From: Scylla paramamosain
Lineage: Eukaryota > Arthropoda > Malacostraca > Decapoda > Portunidae
DNA length: 64,000 nt
Direction of reading: 5' to 3'
Assembly (NCBI RefSeq): GCF_035594125.1
Contig: NW_026973702.1
Coordinates: 23,501-87,500, forward strand
Shown: positions 23,401 through 36,885 of the stretch, piece by piece
How positions within the stretch are numbered: the first letter of the stretch is position 1
Layout: every line of letters starts with the position of its first letter
Notes under the pieces: model-generated
The model's input: only the letters and a program-made list of their open reading frames with translations
The model's database searches: none
Told to the model about the DNA's origin: nothing
Position numbers and translations under genes: made by a program

Positions 23401-24029
23401 AGTGTTTTTCTGCATGTTAGGCACCAAAACGATAAATAATATGAAAGTCACTCTATATGGAAATCCAAAACAAAATTACTGAAAACGTGTCTTTTAAAAG
23501 ATTTACGTAGAAAAACGCTAAAACGGATGCAAACCAACCAATATGAAGAAATAGAATAACATTACCAAAAAAATATATTTTGTGTGTTTTTTTTAGCTTG
23601 TTACATAAAAAAAACGCGAAAATGGATGCAAAACACTCTATATAAGAAAAAGACGACATAACGAGAAACGTGTATAATGAGTGTTTTATAGTTTCACCAG
23701 AATCACAAATAAAAAAACGCAAACACTCGACTGTATGGAAAAGTTTCTAAGATACCAAAATACTGAAACTCATGAGTAACACTCTTAATCAAGAAACAGA
23801 ACAACCTTACTAAATGCGTGTATTTTGAGTGGTTTTTTTTCATTCTTAGTTACCAAAACCCCAAATTCTATGCGAAACTAGCTTTATGTGGGAAAAAAAA
23901 TGACATTACCAGAAAAGTGTCTTTGAGTGTTTTTGAGCGTGTTAGGCAATAAAGCACTAAAAAGCAGGGCAATCACATTACATGGGAATAAAACCAACTT
24001 TTACGAAGAACTTGTCTTTTAGTGTTTTT

Positions 24030-24478
24030 GACACGCATTTAGTAAGGTTGCTCTGTTTCTCAATTAAGAGTGTTATTCATGAGTTTTAGCATTTTGGTAT
24101 ATAGGAAACTTCTCCATATACACGAGTTTTCGCGTTTTTTGCCTTGTGTTTTTTTTTTTAACTATAAAACATTCATTATACACTTTTCTCGCAATATCCC
24201 TTTCTTTCCCAATATAGAGTGCTTTGTATCAATTTTCGCGTTTTTTTTTTGTAGGAAACAAGCACAAAAACACTCAAAATATACATTTTTGGTAATGTTT
24301 TTCTGCTTCTTGATATTGGTTGGTTTGTATCCCTTTTAGCGTTTTTCTACGTAAAACACTGAGAAGACACGTTTTCAGTAATTTTCTTTTGGATTCCCAC
24401 ATAGAGAGAGTTTCTTATTATTTATCGTTTTGGTGCTTAATATGATGAAAAACACTGAAAAGACATATTTCTTGTAAG
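24030..24478 (-). repeat. Inverted satellite module, copy 2
   Basis: It has the same left junction as copy 1 (CTTTTAGTGTTTTT then GACACGCATTTAG). The right junction differs: forward monomers resume at about 24479 with CTTTAAGTGTTTATTAACC. Confidence 0.85.
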
Positions 24479-27400
24479 GGCCTTTAAGTGTTTATTAACC
24501 CCTTATATACCAAACCGCTAAAACGCATGCAAAACAAACTTTATGGAAAAACAGAATAACTACCAAAAACATGTATTTTGAGTTTTTTTATCATGTTATC
24601 TATAAAAACGCTAAAGTACATGCAAAGAACATTATGTTTGGGAACCAAAAGGACATTACGAGAAACGTGTATTATGAGTGTTTTTTAAGTTCCTTAAGTA
24701 CCAAAAAGCTAAAACCCACAAATAACACTCTTTATTTAGAAAAATAAAAAATAAAAATAAATAAAATAAATAGGATTTTTTTTTTTTTTTGTAATTCATA
24801 TTCATAGGTACCGACATCCCAAAATTCTGGGAAAATTCAGGGCAATTATGTGATAAAAGAATATTATCAAAAAAGTTAATTTCACCTTTTTTTTTCGAAC
24901 TGTTAAGTACCAAACCCTAAAGTGCATGCAAAGCCTCCTATATGAGGAAATTAAACGACATTAAAAGAAATCTGTCTTTTGAGTGTTTTTCAGAATTTTA
25001 GGCACCAAAACGATAAATAAATAAGTAACTCACTTTATATGGGAATCCAAAACAAAACTAATGAAACGTGTCTTCTCAGTGTTTTACGTAGAAAAACGCA
25101 AAAACTCGTGTATATAAAGAATTTTCTTAGATACCAAAATGCTCAAACTCATGAATAACAATCTTAATTGAGAAACAGAACAACCTTAGCAAATGCATGT
25201 ATTTTGAGTGTTTTTCATATTCCTAGTTAGCAATACCCAAAATAGCATGCGAAACTAGCTTTATGAGGGGAAAAAAATGACATTACCAGAAATGTCTTTT
25301 AATTGTTTTTTAGCGTGTTAGGCAATGAAGTACAAAAACGCAGGGCAATCACATTACATGGGAATAAAACCAACTTTTACCAAGATTTTGCCAATATGTG
25401 TTTTTGAGCTCCTTACATACCAAACCGCTAAAACGCATGGAAAACAAACTTTATGGAGAAACAGAATAACATTACCAAAAACATGTATTTTGAGTGTTTT
25501 TGATAATGTTATCTTTAAAATCGCTTAAATACATGCAAAGAACCTTATGTTTGGGAAACAAGGACATTACGAGAAACGTGAATTATGAGTGTTTTTAAGT
25601 TCCTTGACTACTAAAAAAGCTAAAACCCACAAATAACACTCGTTATTTAGAAAAAAATAAAAAAATAAAAAATAAATAAACAAAAGGATTTTCTTTTCTT
25701 TTTTTTTTGTTATTCAACTTCATAGGTACCGAGATGCCAAAATTCTGAGAAAAATTAGGGCAATTATATGATAAGAGAATATTATCAAAAAAAGTTGATA
25801 ATAGCTTTTTTTCGGACTGTTATGTACCAAACACTAAAGTGCATGCAAAGTCTCCCATATGAGGATATTAAACGACCTTACCAGAAATCTGTGTTTTGAG
25901 TGTTTTTCAGCATGTTAGGCACCAAAACGATAAATTATAAGGAACTCACTCTATATGGCAAACCAAGACAAAATTACTGAAAAAGTGTCTTCTCATTGTT
26001 TTACGTAGAAAAACGCTAAAACGGATGCAAACCAATCAATATCAAGAAGTAGAAAAACATTACCAAAAAGGTATATTTTGAGTGTTTTTGAGCTTGTTAC
26101 CTATAAAAAAACGCAAAAATTGATACAAACCACTCTATATTAGGAAACAAAGGGACATTGCAAGAAAAGTGTATAATGAATGTTTTATAGTTCAAAAGAA
26201 CCACAAGGCAAAAAAACGCAAAAACTCGTGTATATGGAGATGTTTCCTATATACCAAAATGCTTAAACTCATGAATAACACTCTTAATTGAGAAATAGAA
26301 CAACTTTACTAAATGCGTGTATTTTGACTGCTTTTCACATTCTTAGTTACCAAAATCCCAAATTGCATGCAAAACCAGCGTTATGTGGGAAAAATATGAC
26401 ATTACCAGAAAAGTGTCTTTTGAGTGTTTTTGAGCGTGATAGGCAATAAAGCACTAAAAAGCAGGGGAATCACTTTACATGGCAATAAAATCAATTTTTA
26501 CCAAGAACTTGCCTTTAAGTGTTTTGAGCTCCTTATATACCAAAACGCTAAAACGCATGCAAAACACACTTTATGGAGAAAGAGAATAGCATTACCAAAA
26601 ACATATATTTTGAGTGTTTTTGATCATGTTACCAATAAAAACGCTTAAATACTTGCAAAGAACAGTATTTTTGGGAAATGAAAGGACATTGCGAGAAACG
26701 TGTATTACGAGTGTTTTTAAGATCATTATTTACCTAAAAGCTAAAAGCCTCAAATAACACTCTTTATTGAGAAAAAATAAATAAATAAAAAAAAAATACG
26801 ATATTTTTTTTCTTTCTTTTTCATCTTCACAGGTACCGAGATGCCAAAATTTAGGCAAAATTCAGGAAATTATGAGTCAATTATCAAAAAAGTTAATTTT
26901 AGCTTTTTTTTCGTACTGTTATGTACCAAACCCCTAAAGTGCATGCAAAGCCACCTATATTGGGAAATTAAACGTCTCTGCCAGAAAACTGTCTTATGAG
27001 TGTTTTTTTTAGCTTCTTGGGCACCATTACCGTAAATAACATGCAAGTCACTCTATATGGGAATCTAAAACAAAATTACTGAAAACGTGTCTTTTCGGTG
27101 TTTTACGTAGAAAAACGCTAAAACGGATGCAAACCAACCAATAAGAAAAAATAAAATAACATTACCAAAAAGGTACATTTTGAGTGTTTTTGACCTTGTT
27201 ACCTACAAAAAATGCGAAAATGGATGCACAGCATCCATTTTTTGGGGGAAACAAAAGGACATTACGAGAAACGTGTATAATGAGGGTCTTATTATTTTTG
27301 AGCAAAAGAACTTGTGGTTCACTAGAACCATAAGTCAAAAAACGCAAAAACTAGTGTACATAAAGAAGTTTCTTAGATACCAAAATGCTGAAACTCTTGA

Positions 27401-27860
27401 ATAACAATATTAATTGAGAAACAGAACAATTTTACCAAATGCGTGTATTTTGAGTGTTTTTCACATTCATAGTTAGCAAAACCCCAAATAGCACGCGAAA
27501 CTATGTTGGAAAAAAATGACATTACCAGAAGTGTCTTTTGAGTGTTTTTGAGCGTGTTAGACAATAAATCACAAAAAGAAACAGGACAATCACATTACAT
27601 GGGAATAAAACCAACTTTTTACCAAGAACTTGCCTTGAAGTGTTTTTGATCTTCTTACAAACCAAAACGCTAAAACGCATGCAAAAAATCCTTTATGGAG
27701 ATGCAGAATAACATTACTAAAAACATGTGTTTTAAGTGTTTTTGATCATGTTACCTACAAAAAACGCTTAAATACATGCAAAGAACCCTATGTTTGGGAA
27801 ACGAAAGGACATTACGAGAAACGTGTATTAGGACCGTTTTTAAGTTCCTTAAGTACAAAA

Positions 27861-28259
27861 ACATTAAAACCCACAAATAACACTCTCTATAGAGAAAAAA
27901 AATAAATAAATCAATAAAAATAGCTTTTTTTCTTATATTGATTTTCATAGGTACCAAGACGCCAAAATTCTGCCAAAATTCAGGGAATTTATGTGGAAAA
28001 AAGAACATTATCAAAAAAGTTAATTATAGCTCTTTTTCGGATTTTTATGTACCAAACTTAGAGTTTGGTACATAAAAATCCGAAAAAGAGCTATAATTAA
28101 CTTTTTTGATAATGTTCTTTTTTCCACATAAATTCCCTGAATTTTGGCAGAATTTTGGCGTCTTGGTACCTATGAAAATCAATATAAGAAAAAAAGCTAT
28201 TTTTATTGATTTATTTATTTTTTTTCTCTATAGAGAGTGTTATTTGTGGGTTTTAATGT
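27861..28259. repeat. Perfect palindrome, two 198-bp arms with 3-bp spacer
   Basis: The left arm 27861-28058 and right arm 28062-28259 are exact reverse complements by eye, with TAG between. The arms are ordinary satellite sequence, including the GGTACC landmark. The right arm is followed at once by forward satellite. Confidence 0.93.
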
Positions 28260-31200
28260 GCATGCCACCTATATAAGGAAGTTAAACGACTTTACCAGAA
28301 ACCTGTCTTTTCAGTGTTTTCCAGCATGTTAGGCACCAAAACGATAAATAATATGGAAGTCAGTCAATATGTGAATCCAAAATAAAATTACTGAAAACTT
28401 GTCTTTTCAGTGTTTTACGTAGAAAAACGCTAAAACGGATGCAATCCAACAAATATGAAGAAATAGAATAACATTACCAAAAAGTGTTTTTGAGCTTTTT
28501 ACCTACAAAAAACGCGCAAATATTTGGAAAGCACTCTATATTGGGAAGCAAAAGGACATTTAGAGAAACGTGTATAATGATTGTTTTATAGTTTCACAAG
28601 AACCACAAGACAAAAAACACAAAAACTCGTGTATATAGAGAAGTTTCTTACATACCAAAATGCTAAAACTCATGAATAACACTTTTAATTGAGAAACAGA
28701 ACTACCTTACCAAATGTGTGTATTTTGAGTGTTTTTCACATTCTTAGTTACGAAAATCCCAAATTACATGCAAAACTAGCTTTATGTGGGAAAAAAAATG
28801 ACATTATCTGAAAAGTGTCTTTTGAGTGTTTTTGAGCGTGATATGCAACAAAGCACTAAAAAGCAGAATAATCACATTATATAGGAATAAAACCAACTTT
28901 TACGAAGAAGTAGCCTTTAAGTGTTTTTAACTCCTTACATACCAAAACGCTAAAACGCATGCAAAACACCCTTTATGGAGAAACAGAATAATATTACCAA
29001 AAACATGTATTTTTAGTGTTTTTGATCATGTTACCTATAAAAACGCCTAAATACATGCAAAGAACCCTATGTCTGTGAAACAAAAGGACATTACGAAAAT
29101 CGTGTATTATAATTGTTTTTAAGTTCCTTAAGTACCAAAAAACTAAAACCCAAAAATAGAGAAAAAATAATGAACTAAAAAATTTTTTTTTTTTTTTTTT
29201 TATTCATCTATATAGGTATGATGATGCCAAAATTCAGGCAAAATTCAGCGAAATTATGTAAAAACAAACATTATAAAAAAAAATTAGCTTTTTTCCGGAA
29301 TTATGTACCAAACCCAGAAGTGCATGCAGAAGTGCATGGAAATTACACGACTTTACCAGAAATCTGTCTTTTGAGTGTTTTTCAGCAAATTCAACAACAT
29401 TACTGAAAACGTAACTTTTCAGTGATTTACGAAGGAAAACGCTAAAACGGATGCAAACCAACCAATATGAAGAAATAGAATATTACCAAAAACATATATT
29501 TTGAGTGTTTTTCAGCTTGTTACCTACAAAAAATGCGAAAATAGATGGAAAGCACTCTATATTGGGAAACAAAAGAACATTACGAGAAACGTGTATAATG
29601 AGTGTTTTATAGTTTTACAGGAACCACAAGGCAAAAAACGCAAAAACTCGTGTATATAGAGAAGTTTCTTACATACCAAATGCTGAAATGCATGAATAAC
29701 ACTTTTAATTGAGAAACAGGACTACCTTACCAAATGTGTGTATTTTGAGTGTTTTTCACATTCATAGTTACGAAAATCCCAAATTACATGCGAAACTAGC
29801 TTTATGTGGAAAAAAAAAAATGATATTACCAGAAAAGGGTCTTTTGAGTGTTTTTGAGCGTGATGTGCAACAAAGCACTAAAAAGCAGAACAATCACATT
29901 ACATGGGAATAAAACCAACTTTTACGAAGAACTTGCCTTTAAGTGTTTTTTTTTTTTACTCCTTACATACCAAAACGCTAAAACGCATGCAAAACACCCT
30001 TTATGGAGAAACATTACCAAAAACATGTATTTTGAGTGTTTTTGATCATGTTATTTATAAAAACGCTTAAATACATGCAAAGAACTTTATGTTTGGGAAA
30101 CGAAAGGACATTACGAGAAACGTGTATTATGAGTGTTTTTAAGTACCAAAAAAGCTAAAACTCACAAATAACACTTTTTATAGAGAAAAAAAATATAAAT
30201 TTTTTTTTTTTTTTTTTTGTTATTCATCATCATAGGTACTAAAATGCCAAATTTCTGGCAATATTCTTTGGGAATCGAAAAGAAAATTACTGAAAACGTA
30301 TCTTTTCGGTGTTTTACGTAGAAAAACGCGAAAACGGATAGAAACCAACCAATATGAAGAAATAGAATAACATTACCAAAAAGGTATATTTTGAGTATTT
30401 TTTTGAGCTTGTTACCTAAAAAAACGGGAAAATAGATGCAAAGCACTCCCTATTATGAAAGAAAAGGACGTTACGAGAAACGTGTATAGTGAGTGTCTTA
30501 TTATTTTCCGGCAAAAGAACTTGTGGTTAACAAGAACCACAAGGCAAAAAACGCAAAAACTCGTGTATATAAAGAAGTTTCTTCGATACTAAAATGCTGA
30601 AACTCATGAATAACAATCTTAATTGAGAAACAGAACATTACCAAATGCGTGTATTTTGAGTGTTTTTTCACATTCTTAGTTAGCAAAACCCCAAATAGCA
30701 TGCGAATCTAGCTTTATGTGGGAAAAAAAATGACATTACCAAAAGTGTCTTATGAGTGTTTTTAAGCGTGTTAGGCAATAAAGCACTAAAAAGCAGGGCA
30801 ATCATATTACATTGGAATAAAACCAACTTTTACCAAGAACTTGCCTTGAAGTGTTTTTCAGCTCCTTACATAACAAATCGCTAAAATGCATGCAAAACAC
30901 TCTTTTATGGAGAAGCAGAATAACATTACCAAAAACAAGTGTTTTTGAGTGTTTTTTATCATGTTTTCTATAAAAAAACACTTAAATACATGCAAAAATC
31001 CCTATATTTGGGAAACGAAAGGACATTACGAGAAATGTGTACTATGGATGATTTTAAGTTCCTTAAGTACCAAAACGTTAAAACCTACTAATAACACTAT
31101 AGAGAAAAATAAATAAATAAAAAAATAGCATTTTTATTTTTTTGTTATTGATGTTCATAAGTACCAAGATGCCAAAATTCTGCCAAAATTCAGGGAAATT

Positions 31201-31955
31201 ATGTGGAAAAAAGAACATTATCGAAAAAGTTAATTTTACCTTTTTTTCGGAGTTATGTACCAAACCATAAAATGTATGCAAAGTCACCTATTTGGGAAAA
31301 TTTTACGACTTTACAAGAAACCTGTCTTTTGAGTGTTTTTTCGCATGTTAGGCACCAAAACGATAGATTATATGAAAGTCACTCTATATGGAAATCCAAA
31401 ATAAAATTACTGAAAACGTGTTTTTTAAAAGATTTACGTAGAAAAACGCTAAAAAGGATGCAAACCAACCAATATGAAAAAATAGAATAATATTACCAGA
31501 AAAGTATATTTTGCATGTTTTTGAGCTTGTTACATAAAAAAAACGCAAAAATGGATGCAAAGCACTGTATATTAGGGAAAAAAAAACATAACAAAAAACG
31601 TGTATAATGAGTGTTTTATAGTTTCACCAGAATCACAAGGCAAAAAACGCAAAAACTCGTATGTGTGGAGAAGTTTCCAAGATACCAAAATGCTGAAACT
31701 CATGAATAACTTTCTTAATCAAGGAACAAAGCAACCTTACTAAATGCGTGTATTTTGAGTGTTTTTTTACATTCTTAGTTACCACAACCCCAAATTCCAT
31801 GCGAAACTAGCTTTATAAGGGAAGAAAATGACAATACCAGAAAAGTGTCTGAGTGTTTTTGAGCGTGTTAGGCAATAAAGCACTAAAAAGCAGGGCAATC
31901 ACATTACATGGGAATAAAACCAACTTTTACGAAGAACTTGCCTTTTAGTGTTTTT

Positions 31956-32437
31956 GACATGCATTTAGTAAGGTTGTTTTGTTTCTCAATTAAGAGTGTT
32001 ACTCATGAGTTTCAGCATTTTGGTATCTACGAAACTTCTCCATATACACGAGTTTTTGCGTTTTTTGCCTTGTGTTTTTTAAACTATAAAACATTTATTA
32101 TACACTTTTCTCGCAATGTCCCTTTGTTTCCAAATGTAGAGTGCTTTGTATCAATTTTTTGCGTTTTTTTTTTTTTTGTATGTAACAAGCTCAAAAACAC
32201 TCAAAATATACATTTTTGGTAATGTTTTTTCTGCTTCTTGATATTGGTTGATTTGCATCAGTTTTAGCGTTTTTCTACGTAAAACATTGAGAAGACACAT
32301 TTTCAGTAGTTTTCTTTTGGATTCCCACATAGAGTGAGTTCCTTATTATTTATCGTTTTGGTGCCTAACAAACTGAAAAACACTTAAAAGACAGATTTGT
32401 GGTAAGGTCTTTAATTTCCTCATATGGGAGGCTTTGC
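31956..32437 (-). repeat. Inverted satellite module, copy 3
   Basis: The left junction is the same as in copies 1 and 2 (one base change, GACATGCATTTAG). The right junction GGCTTTGCATG is shared with copy 1. Confidence 0.85.
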
Positions 32438-33460
32438 ATGTCTTTTCAGTGTTTTTGAGCGTGTTACGCAATAAAGCACTAAAACACAGGGCAATCACAT
32501 TACATGGGAATAAAACCAAATTTTAAGAAGAACTTGCCTTTAAGTGTTTTTAAGCTCCTTACATAACAAAACGCTAAAACGCTTGCAAAATACATTTTGT
32601 GGAGAAACAGAATAACAGTACCAAATACATGTATTTTGAGTGTTTTTTATCATGTTATGTATAAAAACGCTTAAATACATACAAAGAACCTTATGTTTGG
32701 GAAACGAAAGAACATTACGAGAAACGTGTATTATGAGTGATTTTTATAAGTTCCTTAAGTACCAAAAAGCTAAAACCCACAAATAACACTCTTTATTTAG
32801 AAAAAATAAATAAATAAATAAATTAGGATTTTTTTTTTTTTTTTTTTGTTTATTCATTTTCATAGGTACCAAGATGCCAAAATTCTGGGAAAATTCTGGG
32901 TAATTATTTGATGAAAGAATATTATCAAAAAAGATAATTTCAGCTTTTTTTGTTCGGACTTATGTACCAAACCCTAAAGTGCATGCAAAGCCTCCAATAT
33001 GAGGAAATTAAACGACCTTACTAGAAATCTCTGTTTTGTGTGTTTTTTAGCATGTTACGCACCGAAATGATAAATAATAAGGAACTCACTCTATATGGGA
33101 ATCCAAAACAAAGTTACTGAAAACGTGTCTTCTCAGTGTTTTACGTAGAAAAACGTTAAAACGGATGCAAACCAACCAATATCAAGAAATAGAAAAACGT
33201 TACCAAAAAGGTATATTTTGATTGTTTTTGAGCTTTTTACCTACAAAAACGCGAAAATTGATGCAAAGCACTCTATATTGGGAAACAAAAGGACATTGCA
33301 AGAAAAGTGTATAATGAGTGTTTTATAGTTCAAAAGAACCACAAAGCAAACAACGCAAAAACTCGTGTATATGGAGAGATTTCCTAGATACGAAAATGCT
33401 GAAACTGATGAATAACACTCTTAATTGAGAAACAGAACAACCTTACTTAATGCGTGTATT

Positions 33461-33510
33461 TCGCTGATCAGACGAGAAGCGGTGTATTCAACGTTGTGTG
33501 GTCGTTGGCC
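33461..33510 (-). pseudogene. 5S rRNA-like fragment (5' half)
   Basis: On the minus strand the sequence starts GCCAACGACCACACAAC, continues TTGAATACACCG and ends CTTCTCGTCTGATCAGCG. This matches the first about 48 bases of metazoan 5S rRNA, including the TCTCGTC-TGATCA block. It is cut off by the satellite at 33460. It lacks the 3' half with the internal promoter, so it is not a working gene. Confidence 0.75.
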
Positions 33511-33539
33511 TTGGTGAGCTTGAGTTTCCGACTATTAGA

Positions 33540-33874
33540 AGATTGGACTATCTTCTTCTTGTTCTTGTTCTTCTTCTTCTTCTGTTTCTCTTTTTTCTTC
33601 TTCATCTTCTTCTTCTTATTATTATTATTTTTTTTTTTTTTCTTTTGCTTCTTCTTCTTCTTCTTCTTCTTCTTCTTCTTCTTCTTCTTCTTCTTCTTCT
33701 TCTTCTTCTTCTTCTTCTTCTTCTCCTTCTTCTTCTTTTTCTTCTTTTAATATTATATTTTCATTTATTTATTTATTTTTTATTATAATTATTTTATTTT
33801 ATTTTTATTGTTATTATTATTTTCTTCCTCTTTTCTTCTTCTTCTTCTTCTTATTATTATTATTATTATTATTA

Positions 33875-33942
<68 letters not shown>

Positions 33943-34020
33943 TTATTATCATTATCATTATTATTTGTATAGTAATAATGATAAGGAGAAGAAGAAGAAG
34001 AATTTATTATTAAGAACAAT
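33540..34020. repeat. TTC and ATT microsatellite block
   Basis: A long CTT/TTC tract (about 33551-33755) is followed by AT-rich sequence and an ATT/TTA tract (about 33849-33945), then imperfect ATT and GAA runs. No gene is visible; the open frames are poly-Phe, poly-Leu or poly-Ile artefacts. Confidence 0.95.
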
Positions 34021-34144
34021 GATGATGTGAGGTGGTGGCAGTAGTTGGGTGTGCTCTCGGCCCAGGAATGTCTGGGCCAATCACAGAAATGGCTGGGACG
34101 GGGACCCGTGATCCTGATCCAGTTGCGGGATGAAGCTTGTGTAG

Positions 34145-34191
34145 TCACCCATCCACGTTTTGCCCAGAGCCGTTGCTTAACCTCGTTGATC
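34145..34191 (-). pseudogene. Diverged 5S rRNA-like fragment (middle part)
   Basis: On the minus strand it reads GATCAACGAGGTTAAGCAAC, then GGGC, then GTGGATGGGTGA. This resembles 5S rRNA nucleotides of about 45-90 (GATCACCGAAGTTAAGC ... GGATGGGTGACC), with substitutions. It could be coincidental or part of a 5S-derived SINE. The flanking 34020-34144 is unique-looking sequence. Confidence 0.45.
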
Positions 34192-34214
34192 TTGAAGTAT
34201 GAAAAGAATAATAA

Positions 34215-35662
<1,448 letters not shown>

Positions 35663-35724
<62 letters not shown>

Positions 35725-35775
35725 CATACACAGAGAAAGAGAGACAGAGAGAGAGAGAGAGATGCTTTATTTGTC
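35663..35775. repeat. (TA)n and GA-rich microsatellite, right of mariner
   Basis: A TA run (to about 35725) continues the tract interrupted by mariner. It is followed by ACACAGAGAAAG and a short GA run. Confidence 0.93.
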
Positions 35776-35893
35776 AATGGAAGCATTTTATTATTTGTTT
35801 TTCTTTTCTGCTTGTCTTATTGCATTGTTTTATCATCAAGGGAGGGAGGAAAAGGCAAAATGATGAATAAATAAGGAAATAAAAATTTTGGAA

Positions 35894-35945
35894 TGCCAAC
35901 AACATCTGGTGTTCCCAGGCGGTCACCCATCCAAGTACTAACCGG
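35894..35945 (-). pseudogene. 5S rRNA-like fragment (3' half)
   Basis: On the minus strand: CCGGTTAGTACTTGGATGGG, TGACCGCCTGGGAACACC, then AGATGTTGTTGGCA. This is the well conserved 3' part of 5S rRNA (from about nucleotide 68 to the end), followed by an A/T-rich stretch with TTTTT. The 5' half is not contiguous upstream (35946 onward is unrelated or strongly diverged), so this is a fragment. Confidence 0.75.

Positions 35946-36885
<940 letters not shown>

Larger units (their letters stand above)
16093..33460. repeat. AT-rich satellite array, right part, with about 1.1-kb higher-order repeat
   Basis: Here distinct monomers recur in fixed order and form a higher-order unit. Module landmarks in order are CAGCATGTTAGGCACCAAAA; CGCTAAAACGGATGCAAACC; TTACCTACAAAAAACGCG; ACCACAAGGCAAAAAACGC; CATTCTTAGTTACCAAAACC; GTTAGGCAATAAAGCAC; TCCTTATATACCAAAACGC; GATCATGTTACCTATAAAAA; TTCCTTAAGTACCAAAAAGC; a poly-T tract with TTCATAGGTACCGAGATGCC; and TTCGGACTGTTATGTACC. 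The GGTACC landmark recurs at about 17877, 19006, 20121, 21232, 22319, 23231, 24807, 25725, 26832, 27950, 29215, 30235, 31161 and 32865. Spacing is mostly 1087-1129 bp, with shorter (912-926) and longer (1576-1704) variants. The array ends at 33460, where sequence switches to a 5S-like fragment. No protein gene is present. Confidence 0.93.

Noticed and set aside
16093..33460. Possible CRISPR array because of regularly spaced repeats
   Set aside because: Repeats are head-to-tail diverged satellite monomers without unique spacers, and the sequence is eukaryotic.
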